The translations under genes were made by a program, and so were the position numbers. The notes under the pieces are model-generated. The model was not told the DNA's origin. It saw nothing but the letters and a program-made list of their open reading frames with translations, and did not search any database. 64,000 nucleotides of DNA, taken from the NCBI RefSeq assembly GCF_030499515.1, contig NZ_JASTWJ010000001.1, forward strand, positions 9,032,001 through 9,096,000, read 5' to 3'. Shown piece by piece: positions 27,442-34,672 of this stretch (its first letter is position 1; each line of letters opens with the position of its first letter). Source of the DNA: Streptomyces sp. DT2A-34 (GTDB lineage Bacteria > Actinomycetota > Actinomycetes > Streptomycetales > Streptomycetaceae).

Positions 27442-27815
27442 CCAACGTCTCTACGAAACCCGGGGATTGACAGTGGTCACGGTGCGGTGGCTGCGACGGA
27501 GACACCGATGCGGCATGTTGCGAAGGACCTCGTGGTGCAGGTACAGCGCAATGCCTCAGGACGTCCTGGTCCCCGGGTGATTTCAGGCCGATACCGGGCG
27601 TCTTGGCAGGCGGAGGTGCATCGTGCGGGCCCCGTGGTCGCCGCCGAGGTGGGGACAAGTGCGCCGCAGGGGCGACGGTTGGAATTCGGTTTCGTTGGGG
27701 TCGACAGCCTGGGCCGACACTTCAACCAGCCGCCGTTCCCGCGCCTCGGACCGGCCGTCGATTCCTTCGGTCCGCAGCTCGTTCGCGAACTGGGGCACGC
27801 TGTGTCGGAGGCGCT

Positions 27816-28055
27816 GTGAGCGACTTGAACAGTGACCTCGAGGACGCGCTGGCTGGAGTGTTCGCCGAGCATGAGCGAGGTCTGCTCGCTAGGGCGGTCG
27901 TCGTTGCTGAGCTCTTGGACGAGGAGGGCGACCGGAGTCTGTCCATCCTCACCACCCCGGGTGTCATGGAGTGGGACATGCTCGGGCTGTGCCGGTATGG
28001 AGTTGTCAGCGTCGAAGGCCCGGCCGCCGCGCACTTCGCCGGGGGCGATCTGTGA
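27816..28055 (+). CDS. small phage protein
   Basis: A 79-residue acidic protein (DLEDALAGVFAEHERGLLARAVVVAELLDEEGDRSL). The GTG start overlaps the gp10-like stop, and its stop overlaps the next GTG. The tight overlaps mark a phage morphogenesis operon. Function unknown. Confidence 0.6.
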   Translation: MSDLNSDLEDALAGVFAEHERGLLARAVVVAELLDEEGDRSLSILTTPGVMEWDMLGLCRYGVVSVEGPAAAHFAGGDL

Positions 28056-28486
28056 TCGACCGAGGTCCTGTGTCGAAGGCGCTTCAGGCGATGATTGCGA
28101 AGGCGACAGGCCGCCCGTGTGGTCTCGGCTCCCTTCCACTCGTGAATGGGCAGCCGGCCAGCGTGCCGTACACGGTCTTGTATCCGCTCGGCGGGCCGGT
28201 GAGCGGTGCGCCGCTGGCGGATGCGTCGGAGGATGCCGAGCTCATCTTTCAGCTCACCTCGGTCGGTGGCCGTTCCGATCAGGCGGAATGGATGGCCGAC
28301 CGTGGGCGGCGAGCTGTCCTGGAGCGCGCGCCGTCGGGCGCATGGCGGTATCCGCTCGAGATACCCGGAGTTGATGTCTGGGGGCGGGAGCTGGATGCCG
28401 ACGACGGCACGGACACGACCGCCTCCGCCCAGGGAGTGGTGACCAACTCGCAGCGATACTGGCTGAGCGCCACCGGCAAGAGCTGA
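28052..28486 (+). CDS. phage tail terminator-like protein
   Basis: A 144-residue protein (PYTVLYPLGGPVSGAPLADASEDAELIFQLTSVGGRSDQAEWMADRGRRAVLE), the pattern of minor tail or tail-terminator proteins that follow gp10 in actinophages. It is the last recognisable structural gene; the tube, tape-measure and tip genes that should follow are absent. Confidence 0.6.
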   Translation: MIDRGPVSKALQAMIAKATGRPCGLGSLPLVNGQPASVPYTVLYPLGGPVSGAPLADASEDAELIFQLTSVGGRSDQAEWMADRGRRAVLERAPSGAWRYPLEIPGVDVWGRELDADDGTDTTASAQGVVTNSQRYWLSATGKS

Positions 28487-28641
28487 CTCTCCTGCCGTCC
28501 GATCCGGACGGCCCCAAGCCCGCCTGACCCAACTGGTAGAGGTGCGCGGTACCGGCCCCCTGGGGATATCGGCCGCAGAGTTCCCGGTTCGCGCCCAAGG
28601 GCGGGCACACAGCGGCTTTGGCGTTCCATCAAGCACCAGCA

Positions 28642-28940
28642 CAGTGAGGTATGAGCTGCAGCGAGCTGATCGACCTGGCACGCGAACGCCGGCGTCGCCT
28701 TGCCTATGCCGTGCACACCCGCCAGCCACACCGCCAGCCGCTGACCATCCCCCGCACCACCCGTACATTCGCGGGCAGCCACCGGCCCCACAACAGTCCC
28801 GCCACCGCGGCGCTGTCCTCCATGTACCGCCACCACGGCAACCAGCCCTCGCTGTCCCGGGCATGCTTCGCCCACACCGTCCGCACCGGCCCCTTGAGCC
28901 GATCCCCCAGCCCAGGCCTGCACTCTCCGTCATGCGCCAT
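28642..28940 (-). pseudogene. cas3: decayed cas3 N-terminal HD domain (type I-E)
   Basis: The minus strand from 28940 reads LGDRLKGPVRTVWAKHARDSEGWLPWW, then YMEDSAAVAGLLWGRWLP, the start of Streptomyces-type Cas3. A frameshift near 28750-28780 moves to another frame that continues RLAVWLAGVHGIGKATPAFACQVDQLAAA to about 28642. The expected VHDIGK is VHGIGK here, so a catalytic HD-domain Asp is lost. No helicase part follows. Confidence 0.7.
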
Positions 28941-29173
28941 CCCTGATACATACAGGCACCGCCCGCCAACTCCTCCTTCAGGAAACCGAACACCATCGCG
29001 ACAGGAATCCGCCCAGCTCCGCGCAATGGCAGGTCTACCGGCGTACGATGCCCGGTCAGCCTCCGAGTTGACGACTAACGACTGAGGATTCGCACCCTAT
29101 ATACGGAATGACCGTCTCGGTGAAAATACCTCCGAACCCCGCTCGCCAGTCATGAAGCTGCAGGTCACCGAGT

Positions 29174-29202
29174 GTGCTCCCCGCACCCGCGGGGAGGGTC
29201 CC
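29174..29202 (+). CRISPR. single orphan type I-E-like CRISPR repeat
   Basis: A 29-base sequence beginning GTGCTCCCCGCACCCGCGGG and ending GAGGGTCCC has the length, palindromic core (CCCCGC/GCGGGG) and ends of Streptomyces type I-E repeats. No second repeat is present at the expected 61-base spacing on either side. It lies 234 bp upstream of the cas3 remnant start, on the promoter side. Confidence 0.65.
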
Positions 29203-29203
29203 G

Positions 29204-29621
29204 AGGCTTCCGCCACGGAGCTGTCGACCCGATCGTGGACAGCAAGCGGAGCATCGTGGTCGGGTCCCTGTGCCCCAGAGCCTGCGGGACTGGTCGACCC
29301 GGAGCCCTGCCGAGAACGCGCTGGCGCGCCAGGGGGTCTTCGAAGCGTTCACCAAGTGGTGTAAAAGAATGCGCCCTACTTTCGTTACATGACATTTCGG
29401 CACAGATCCTCTCAATCGGTCGCGCGACCCAAGAGCAGAACGGACAACCGAGAGCATCCACCGATAACGCCCTATTTGCCTCATGGGTCTACAGAGGTTG
29501 GTCAAATCCATTGTTGTTTTCTTGAAGTTGCAAAGGCGCCGCAAACGATCTTGCGGGATTTGGAGACGCCACGTGAAGATCAACTCTGTCGGGAAACACC
29601 GACTTCCGATAAGTTGAAATC
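29204..29621. other. leader region of the peptide cassette, no gene recognised
   Basis: Lower GC from about 29380. No convincing gene is seen; the promoter of the cassette at 29637 should lie here, but I cannot fix its -35 and -10 boxes. Confidence 0.3.
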
Positions 29622-29636
29622 CGGGGGGTGAATCAA

Positions 29637-29717
29637 ATGGAGAACACTCACGAGGCTCTGATCGTCGTGGTGGAGAACGAGGGCGAGTCCCTGCTCTGCT
29701 TCGACACCGTTGACTAA
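29637..29717 (+). CDS. 26-residue putative RiPP precursor peptide
   Basis: An ATG with a strong ribosome site (GGGGGGTG at 29622-29629) opens a 26-codon frame ending TAA. The peptide starts MENTHEALIVVV, has an acidic middle with one Gly (ENEGES) and ends SLLCFDTVD. It has a single Cys (residue 21), one Phe, one His and no Lys, Arg, Tyr or Trp. It is too short for the usual leader-plus-core plan, so the C-terminal 8-10 residues would be the likely modified part. The next gene, 86 bp on, encodes a SagB-type dehydrogenase. Confidence 0.6.
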   Translation: MENTHEALIVVVENEGESLLCFDTVD

Positions 29718-29730
29718 TCCCGGCGGATCC

Positions 29731-29768
29731 GGTCGACGTCACGGCTCCTTGAGGCTGTGGCGTCGACC
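29731..29768 (+). promoter_or_regulatory. stem-loop (attenuator or processing site) between peptide and enzyme genes
   Basis: GGTCGACGTCACGGC (29731-29745) pairs over all 15 bases, with two G-U pairs, with GCTGTGGCGTCGACC (29754-29768) around the 8-base loop TCCTTGAG. No T tract follows, so partial termination or mRNA stabilisation is more likely than full termination. Such hairpins after precursor genes are typical of bacteriocin and lantibiotic operons. Confidence 0.7.
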
Positions 29769-29803
29769 CGGCCCGGATCTGAGAACAGGGCAGTCCAGGG
29801 AAA

Positions 29804-30901
29804 ATGAAAGTACGTTTGGTCAACCCGGTATTCCTGAGCCTGAACGGGGCAGACATATTCGCCTCGTCTCCCCGCGTGGAAAAGCGTGTCCGGCTACACC
29901 CAAAGGTGGCTGACCTGCTCGTCTCGGCGCGCGAACCAGTGGACTTCGAGTCACTCACCTCGGGTGATCGGGCGCTTCAGGACGCGGCTCGCAATCTGAT
30001 CGACCTCGGTTTCCTCGCGGAGACGTGCGATGCCGACTCCTCTGACGAGATCCCCAGCCCTTGGCGCGAATGGGGAAACGTTGCTTGGCAGTTTCATACC
30101 TCCATACGCAACGCGCCATTCGTCAGGGGCAAGCAGGGTGATATTCCGGAGTATTACGCCAGACTCGCCGAGCGTGGAGAGAAACCAGCGAACAGCAAGA
30201 CGTATCGACGTGAGGAGGAGATAGTCTTCCTCCCTCGGGTCTGGACTGACATGAACGCGAGCTTCAAGTCGGTTCTGGAAGGGCGCAGAACGCACCGGGA
30301 TTTTAGCGACGCTCCCATTGAACTTGATACGTTTTCCTCCCTGCTTCACTACACCTTCGGACCGCTGCGGTTCGTCGATGCCGGCACTCTGGGAGTACTA
30401 CAGCTGCGTGCCAGTGCGTCCGGCGGCGCACGGCATGAGGCCGAGGCCTACCTTGTGGTGTTCAATGTGCGCGGCGTCCAGCCGGGTGTATACCGCTACG
30501 ACGCGATCCGCCATGGTCTCGTTCCCCTGGGCGATGCCGTCCCCTATGAGGAGATCGAGCGGCTGATCCACCACCAGACCATCGCCAGAAACGCCGCGTT
30601 CTGTGTTTTTACTACGGCGGTCGCGTCCCGGATGTCGTGGAAGTACCCCCACCCCAGGGCCTACAAGATCCTTCTGCACAACGTCGGCCACCTGTCGCAG
30701 GTATTCGCCATGACTGCCGAGGCCCTCGGCCTCGGCGCCGCGCTTACGGGCGCGTTCCGCGACGACGAGGTCGAGGACCTGTGCGCACTGGACCAGGCTG
30801 ACGAGTTCCCGACCTTCTTCATGGCCTGCGGCGTGCCGCTCCGCCAAGACGATGGCATGCCTCTGCGCTACAACGCACCAGCCCGTTCCTCCCTGCAGTG
30901 A
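29804..30901 (+). CDS. SagB/McbC-type flavin-dependent dehydrogenase
   Basis: A 365-residue nitroreductase-superfamily protein of the SagB type, which uses FMN to oxidise peptide backbones (for example azoline to azole). The N-terminal ~80 residues form a winged-helix-like module (KRVRLHPKVADLLVSAREPVDF; ALQDAARNLIDLGFLAE), usual in SagB proteins and possibly peptide-binding. The FMN domain has LEGRRTHRDFSDAPI, LRASASGGARHEAEAYLVV, GVYRYDAIRHGLVPL and GHLSQVFAMTAEALGLGAALTGAF. Lys280-Tyr281 (WKYPHPRAYK) matches the catalytic Lys-Tyr pair of McbC. The ATG follows AGGG. No YcaO cyclodehydratase is present to make its usual substrate. The stop overlaps the next GTG. Confidence 0.85.
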   Translation: MKVRLVNPVFLSLNGADIFASSPRVEKRVRLHPKVADLLVSAREPVDFESLTSGDRALQDAARNLIDLGFLAETCDADSSDEIPSPWREWGNVAWQFHTSIRNAPFVRGKQGDIPEYYARLAERGEKPANSKTYRREEEIVFLPRVWTDMNASFKSVLEGRRTHRDFSDAPIELDTFSSLLHYTFGPLRFVDAGTLGVLQLRASASGGARHEAEAYLVVFNVRGVQPGVYRYDAIRHGLVPLGDAVPYEEIERLIHHQTIARNAAFCVFTTAVASRMSWKYPHPRAYKILLHNVGHLSQVFAMTAEALGLGAALTGAFRDDEVEDLCALDQADEFPTFFMACGVPLRQDDGMPLRYNAPARSSLQ

Positions 30902-32199
30902 CTTCGGAAAGCAAAGGAGATGACGTGGCCGGCGACAAACGCTCGCTCCTGCCCCTGAAGCACGCCGCCTTCAGGAACGTTGTCGCAGGCCGCTTCATCA
31001 ACTACCTCGGCAACGGCATCGCACCCATCGCACTGGCCTTCGCGGTACTGGATCTGACAGGGTCCGCGTCCCAGCTCGGTCTCCTCGTGGCCGTGCGCGC
31101 CGTGTCCAGTACCGCCGTCATGGTGCTGGGCGGCATCCTCGCGGACAGGATGCCCCGCGCCCTGCTGATGCAGGGTTCTGCCTTGGCCGCAGGAGTTGTC
31201 CAGGCCGTCGCCGGAACAGCCGTCATCCACGGCTGGTCCTCGATGCCCCTCCTGGTCTGCCTTGCGGCCGTGAACGGAGCATTCTCGGCGCTGGCCCTGC
31301 CAGGCAGCATGGCGGTGGTTCCCCAGACAGTCCCAAAGGACCTCCTGCGCCAGGCAAACGCGTTGCTGCGCATGACGACGAACCTTGCGGTCGTCGTGGG
31401 ATCTTCGGTGGGCGGCATGCTGGTCGCACTGTGCGGCTCGGGATGGGGCCTGATCGTCGACGCCGCAACCTACGCGGTTGCCGCCTTCTTCTTCGGCAGG
31501 GTACGCACGACAGGCACTGTCGCACCATCTAGGCGCAGGAGCCTGCTCTCGGACATGCGGGAGGGCTGGTCCGAGTTCGTCTCGCACACCTGGCTGTGGA
31601 TCGTGGTCCTGCAGGCGACGGTGTGGCAGGCGGTCTGGGCTGGGTGCATCCAGGTTCTGGGCCCGTTCATTGCGGTTCAAGGAATCGGCAAGGCCGCCTG
31701 GGGCTTTGTCCTCGCCTCCTATACGGCCGGGACCATCGCCGGTGGACTGGCGGCGCTGCGCTGGAAACCCCGCCGCGGCGTGGCGGTCGGCGTGGCGCTC
31801 ACCTCGGTGAGCGCGGTCCTCCCTCTCGGACTCGCCCTGGGCGACTCCCTGCCGCTGTTGATCTGCGCGGGGTTCCTCGCGGGACTGTGCATGGAACAAG
31901 TCATGGTCGCCTCAAGCGCCGCAGTCCAGAGCAGCGTCCGGCCGGACCGCTTGGCGCGGGTGGCGTCCTTCCAAATCATCGGCTCTCTGGCGGCGGTCCC
32001 TCTGGGGCAGGCTCTGGCCGGACCACTGGCGGACCGGACCGGGACTCGCGACTTCCTGGTCGGCGGCGCTTTGATCATCGTTCTCGCCGCAGCCCTTTCT
32101 CTTTCCAGCAGAAGCGTGCGCAACGCGGGCCCAGCTGACGAGGAGCCCACAGCCTCACCCGACCGCGAAAGCCGATCCATAGCGGAAGGAACACGATGA
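30898..32199 (+). CDS. MFS exporter of the peptide cassette
   Basis: A 433-residue, 12-helix major facilitator of the MFS_3/EntS-like export class. It has the motif-A-like loop GGILADRMPRALLM and the later GPLADRTGTRDFLVGG. The GTG start overlaps the dehydrogenase stop (GTGA), giving coupled translation. It probably exports the modified peptide product and may give self-resistance. Confidence 0.88.
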   Translation: MTSESKGDDVAGDKRSLLPLKHAAFRNVVAGRFINYLGNGIAPIALAFAVLDLTGSASQLGLLVAVRAVSSTAVMVLGGILADRMPRALLMQGSALAAGVVQAVAGTAVIHGWSSMPLLVCLAAVNGAFSALALPGSMAVVPQTVPKDLLRQANALLRMTTNLAVVVGSSVGGMLVALCGSGWGLIVDAATYAVAAFFFGRVRTTGTVAPSRRRSLLSDMREGWSEFVSHTWLWIVVLQATVWQAVWAGCIQVLGPFIAVQGIGKAAWGFVLASYTAGTIAGGLAALRWKPRRGVAVGVALTSVSAVLPLGLALGDSLPLLICAGFLAGLCMEQVMVASSAAVQSSVRPDRLARVASFQIIGSLAAVPLGQALAGPLADRTGTRDFLVGGALIIVLAAALSLSSRSVRNAGPADEEPTASPDRESRSIAEGTR

Positions 32200-32732
32200 T
32201 GACCCGCGCAGAATCGTCGGTAGCCCTGGCCCTCATGACCCGGGAGGACTTCGACGCCTACGTCCCCTACGTCGTGGCGGACTACGCCTCCCGAACAGCC
32301 GCGGCGGGCGTGACGTCCATGGACGAGGCACTGACGCGTGCTCACAACGAGTTCAGCCGGCTTCTCCCGCAGGGCCTTAAAACACCGGACAACCACCTCT
32401 ACATGATCACGGCGGACGGCGAAGCATCCCCGATCGGTCGTTTGTGGTACGCCCTGAGGGGTTCCGCCGACAATCGATACGCCATGATCCTGAACATGGA
32501 GGTTGATGCCGCCCACCGCGGCCGCGGGTACGGAAAGTCCGTCATGCGCGCATGTGCTGCGTCGGCTCTGACAAACGGCGCGAAAGGTCTGCGTATCAAC
32601 CTGCTGGGGGAGGATACCGAGAACAGACGCCTCTACGAGAGCCTGGGAATGTCCCCGATGAGCATCCTGATGAACTGGGATCTCACGGCAACGGAACAGC
32701 ACCCCATCGAAGGCCAGACTGAGCCTCGCTGA
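32196..32732 (+). CDS. GNAT acetyltransferase of the peptide cassette
   Basis: A 178-residue GNAT protein. The acetyl-CoA loop is HRGRGYGKSVM, with motif B NRRLYESLGMSP downstream and the preceding beta strand YAMILNMEVD. The ATG overlaps the MFS stop (ATGA). It could acetylate the peptide N-terminus (compare GNATs in other RiPP clusters) or act in resistance. Last gene of the operon. Confidence 0.88.
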   Translation: MMTRAESSVALALMTREDFDAYVPYVVADYASRTAAAGVTSMDEALTRAHNEFSRLLPQGLKTPDNHLYMITADGEASPIGRLWYALRGSADNRYAMILNMEVDAAHRGRGYGKSVMRACAASALTNGAKGLRINLLGEDTENRRLYESLGMSPMSILMNWDLTATEQHPIEGQTEPR

Positions 32733-32905
32733 GCCGGGGCGCTCCTGCGTATGGCCCCGGTCAGGCAGCGGTTTGCGGTCCGGGTACCGAACGCGTCACT
32801 TGCGCTGCAGAGGCAACGGCCCCAGGCGGTGCATCCGATCGTCTGCGACGTCATGACCTTCCCCTCGTAGCGTAGAGATCGTGACTGCAGGGGAAGTTGG
32901 GAGTC

Positions 32906-33196
32906 ATGGCGGAGAAGAGGCGGAAGTTCGACGCAGAGTTCCGTGAGGGGGCTGTACGGATCGTGACCGAGACCGGGAAGTCGGTCGCGCAGGTTGCGAG
33001 GGACCTGGGGATCAACGAGACGACGCTGGCGAGCTGGGTGTCGCGGGCTCGGAGGTCCGCCGGGGCCGGGGCGGTGGGCGAGAGCGAGGAGCTCGCGCGG
33101 CTGCGGCGGGAGAACGCCCAGTTGAAGAAGGACGTCAAGGAGCTGGGGATGGAGCGCGATGTCCTCAAACGCTGCATGGTCTTGTGGGTGAAGTAG
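32906..33196 (+). CDS. IS3-family orfA, copy 2
   Basis: Identical product to the orfA of copy 1 (26222-26512): HTH plus zipper-like helix. Confidence 0.88.
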   Translation: MAEKRRKFDAEFREGAVRIVTETGKSVAQVARDLGINETTLASWVSRARRSAGAGAVGESEELARLRRENAQLKKDVKELGMERDVLKRCMVLWVK

Positions 33197-34125
33197 CTGA
33201 GGCGGACCCGGCGGTGCTCGTCGGGGTGATCAGTGACCAGAAGACCGGGCACAACATTTCGCACCGCATCTCCTGCCGGGCACTGGGTGTGTCGGAGGCG
33301 TGGTTCTACAAGTGGCGCCGTCGGCCCGATGAGCCGACGAAACGCGAGATCAGACGGGGTGAACTGGCCGAGCGGGTCCGCTACTTCTTCGACCGCTCGG
33401 GCAAGACGTACGGTTCGCCGCGGATCACGCTGGATCTGTGGGAGGAGGGCTGGCAAGTATCGCAGAACACCGTCGCCGAGATCATGGCCGAACTCGGTCT
33501 GCAGGGCCGCAAACCGCCACGCCGACGCCGTTCGCTGACCCGTCCCGGCAAGCGGAAAACCGCTGGTGACCTGGTACGGCGCAAGTTCGACGCGATCGCG
33601 CCCGACGTTTTGTGGTGGGGCGACATGACGGAGATCGACACCGGTGAGGGCAAGCTCTACCTCGCCTCTGTCCACGACGCCTTCTCCCGCCGGGCCCTGG
33701 GCTACGCGATGGGTCGGCGGCATGATGCCGCGCTGGTCAGCGCAGCCCTGCAGATGGCGATCGCAACGAGAGGCGGCCAGGTCGACGGCGTCATTTTTCA
33801 CACGGACCGCGGCAGCGAGTACACGTCCGAGGCGTTCCAGCAGTTGTGCGGCCGGTGGGGCGTGGTGCAGTCGATGGGACGCGTCGGGTCGGCCCTGGAC
33901 AACGCCGCCGCGGAGTCGTTCCACTCGGTCCTCAAGGTCGAGTACGTCCACCGGCACACCTTCGCCACCCGAACCGAGGCGAGGCTGAAGACCGCCACCT
34001 GGATCGCGGACTTCTACAACACGAAACGGCGACACAGCGCGGCCGGCGGGAAACCGCCCGTCGAGTTCGAACGGATCATCCAGCAAGCGCGGACCCGGAC
34101 CGATCAGGAGAGCCGGACCGCATAA
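33184..34125 (+). CDS. IS3-family orfB transposase, copy 2
   Basis: Identical 313-residue product to copy 1; the catalytic DDE residues are all present. Confidence 0.9.
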   Translation: MGEVAEADPAVLVGVISDQKTGHNISHRISCRALGVSEAWFYKWRRRPDEPTKREIRRGELAERVRYFFDRSGKTYGSPRITLDLWEEGWQVSQNTVAEIMAELGLQGRKPPRRRRSLTRPGKRKTAGDLVRRKFDAIAPDVLWWGDMTEIDTGEGKLYLASVHDAFSRRALGYAMGRRHDAALVSAALQMAIATRGGQVDGVIFHTDRGSEYTSEAFQQLCGRWGVVQSMGRVGSALDNAAAESFHSVLKVEYVHRHTFATRTEARLKTATWIADFYNTKRRHSAAGGKPPVEFERIIQQARTRTDQESRTA

Positions 34126-34156
34126 CCAACGTCTCTACGAAACCCGGGGATTGACA

Positions 34157-34447
34157 GTCGACTTCGCCACCGTCAAACTCGAAGAGACCTGCCCCGCCAC
34201 GGACCAAGGCACCGAGACCCAGACCCCTGGAGCGACGATGCCGGACTTCAAGGGCAAGTCCGTCAAAGTCGCCCGCGAGGCCCTCGCCCCCAACACCAGC
34301 ATCACCGTCAACGACGCCTCGGGCGAAGGCCGCGTCATCATCATCGAGTCCGACTGGAAGGTCTGCTCCCAAGATCCCGCCACAGGCACCAAGCTCGAAG
34401 GCCAGCCGGTGACGCTCAACGCGGTGAAGTTCGAAGAGTCCTGCTGA
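34157..34447 (+). pseudogene. 3' fragment of a PASTA-domain protein
   Basis: The frame enters from the IS without a start of its own. It encodes the end of one repeat (VDFATVKLEETCP), a linker TDQGTETQTPGATMPD, and one full PASTA-like domain (FKGKSVKVAREALAPNTSITVND; VCSQDPATGTKLEGQPVTL) ending KFEESC. The 5' portion, presumably a signal or lipoprotein N-terminus and more repeats, is gone. Confidence 0.65.
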
Positions 34448-34672
34448 CACCCACCCCCTGACAGGCCCGGCATCAACGTCAAGGCGCCAAGGAACTCCTG
34501 TTCAGACCCCCAGCAGCCGGTCTGCTTGAGTAGCTGTTGTCGTTCCGATCTTGAGCGGTGTCCGTCGAACGGGAGTCTCGATTGGGTGGTCGCGAGGTGT
34601 TCGGCGCATACGAGCAGGGCCTCCTGAACAGCTCGTTGGTGTCGAATCACCGAGCAACATCAGGAGGCCCTG

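Larger units (their letters stand above)
26170..27472. mobile_element. IS3-family insertion sequence, 1303 bp, copy 1
   Basis: Its ends TGACCTTCCCC and GGGGATTGACA form imperfect inverted repeats that also share CGTAGAGA. A 4-base target duplication GTGG lies at 26166-26169 and 27473-27476. No difference from copy 2 (32854-34156) was noted over the full length. Confidence 0.9.
26114..27819 (+). pseudogene. HK97 gp10-like tail gene interrupted by IS3-family insertion
   Basis: The GTG at 26114 starts VSGVFQNPTELAAALERGG, cut at 26169 by an insertion sequence. The frame resumes at 27477 after one copy of the 4-base duplication GTGG: HGAVAATETPMRHVAKDLVVQVQRNA...RYRASWQ, ending GHAVSEAL at 27819. 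Joining the halves restores one frame of about 133 residues with the look of a gp10-like tail completion protein. Confidence 0.7.
32854..34156. mobile_element. IS3-family insertion sequence, 1303 bp, copy 2
   Basis: Same 1303-bp element as 26170-27472 and in the same orientation (offset 6684). The flanks are GTCA on the left and GTCG on the right, so there is no clean 4-base duplication. The right flank enters the middle of a PASTA-protein gene. A deletion or IS-to-IS recombination next to this copy is likely. Confidence 0.88.

Noticed and set aside
27722..29026. Minus-strand 434-codon frame across the phage tail genes
   Set aside because: Most of it is antisense to two coupled phage genes; only the Cas3-like stretches in other frames are meaningful.
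29203..29264. Possible second CRISPR repeat after a 32-base spacer
   Set aside because: The sequence at 29235 onward does not match the repeat, so there is only one repeat unit.
29389..29631. Plus-strand 80-codon frame just before the peptide gene
   Set aside because: No ribosome site and poor codon bias; the region is more likely promoter or leader DNA.
29056..29958. Minus-strand frame opposite the peptide gene and the dehydrogenase start
   Set aside because: Lacks a ribosome site and homology; the plus strand has a clear operon.
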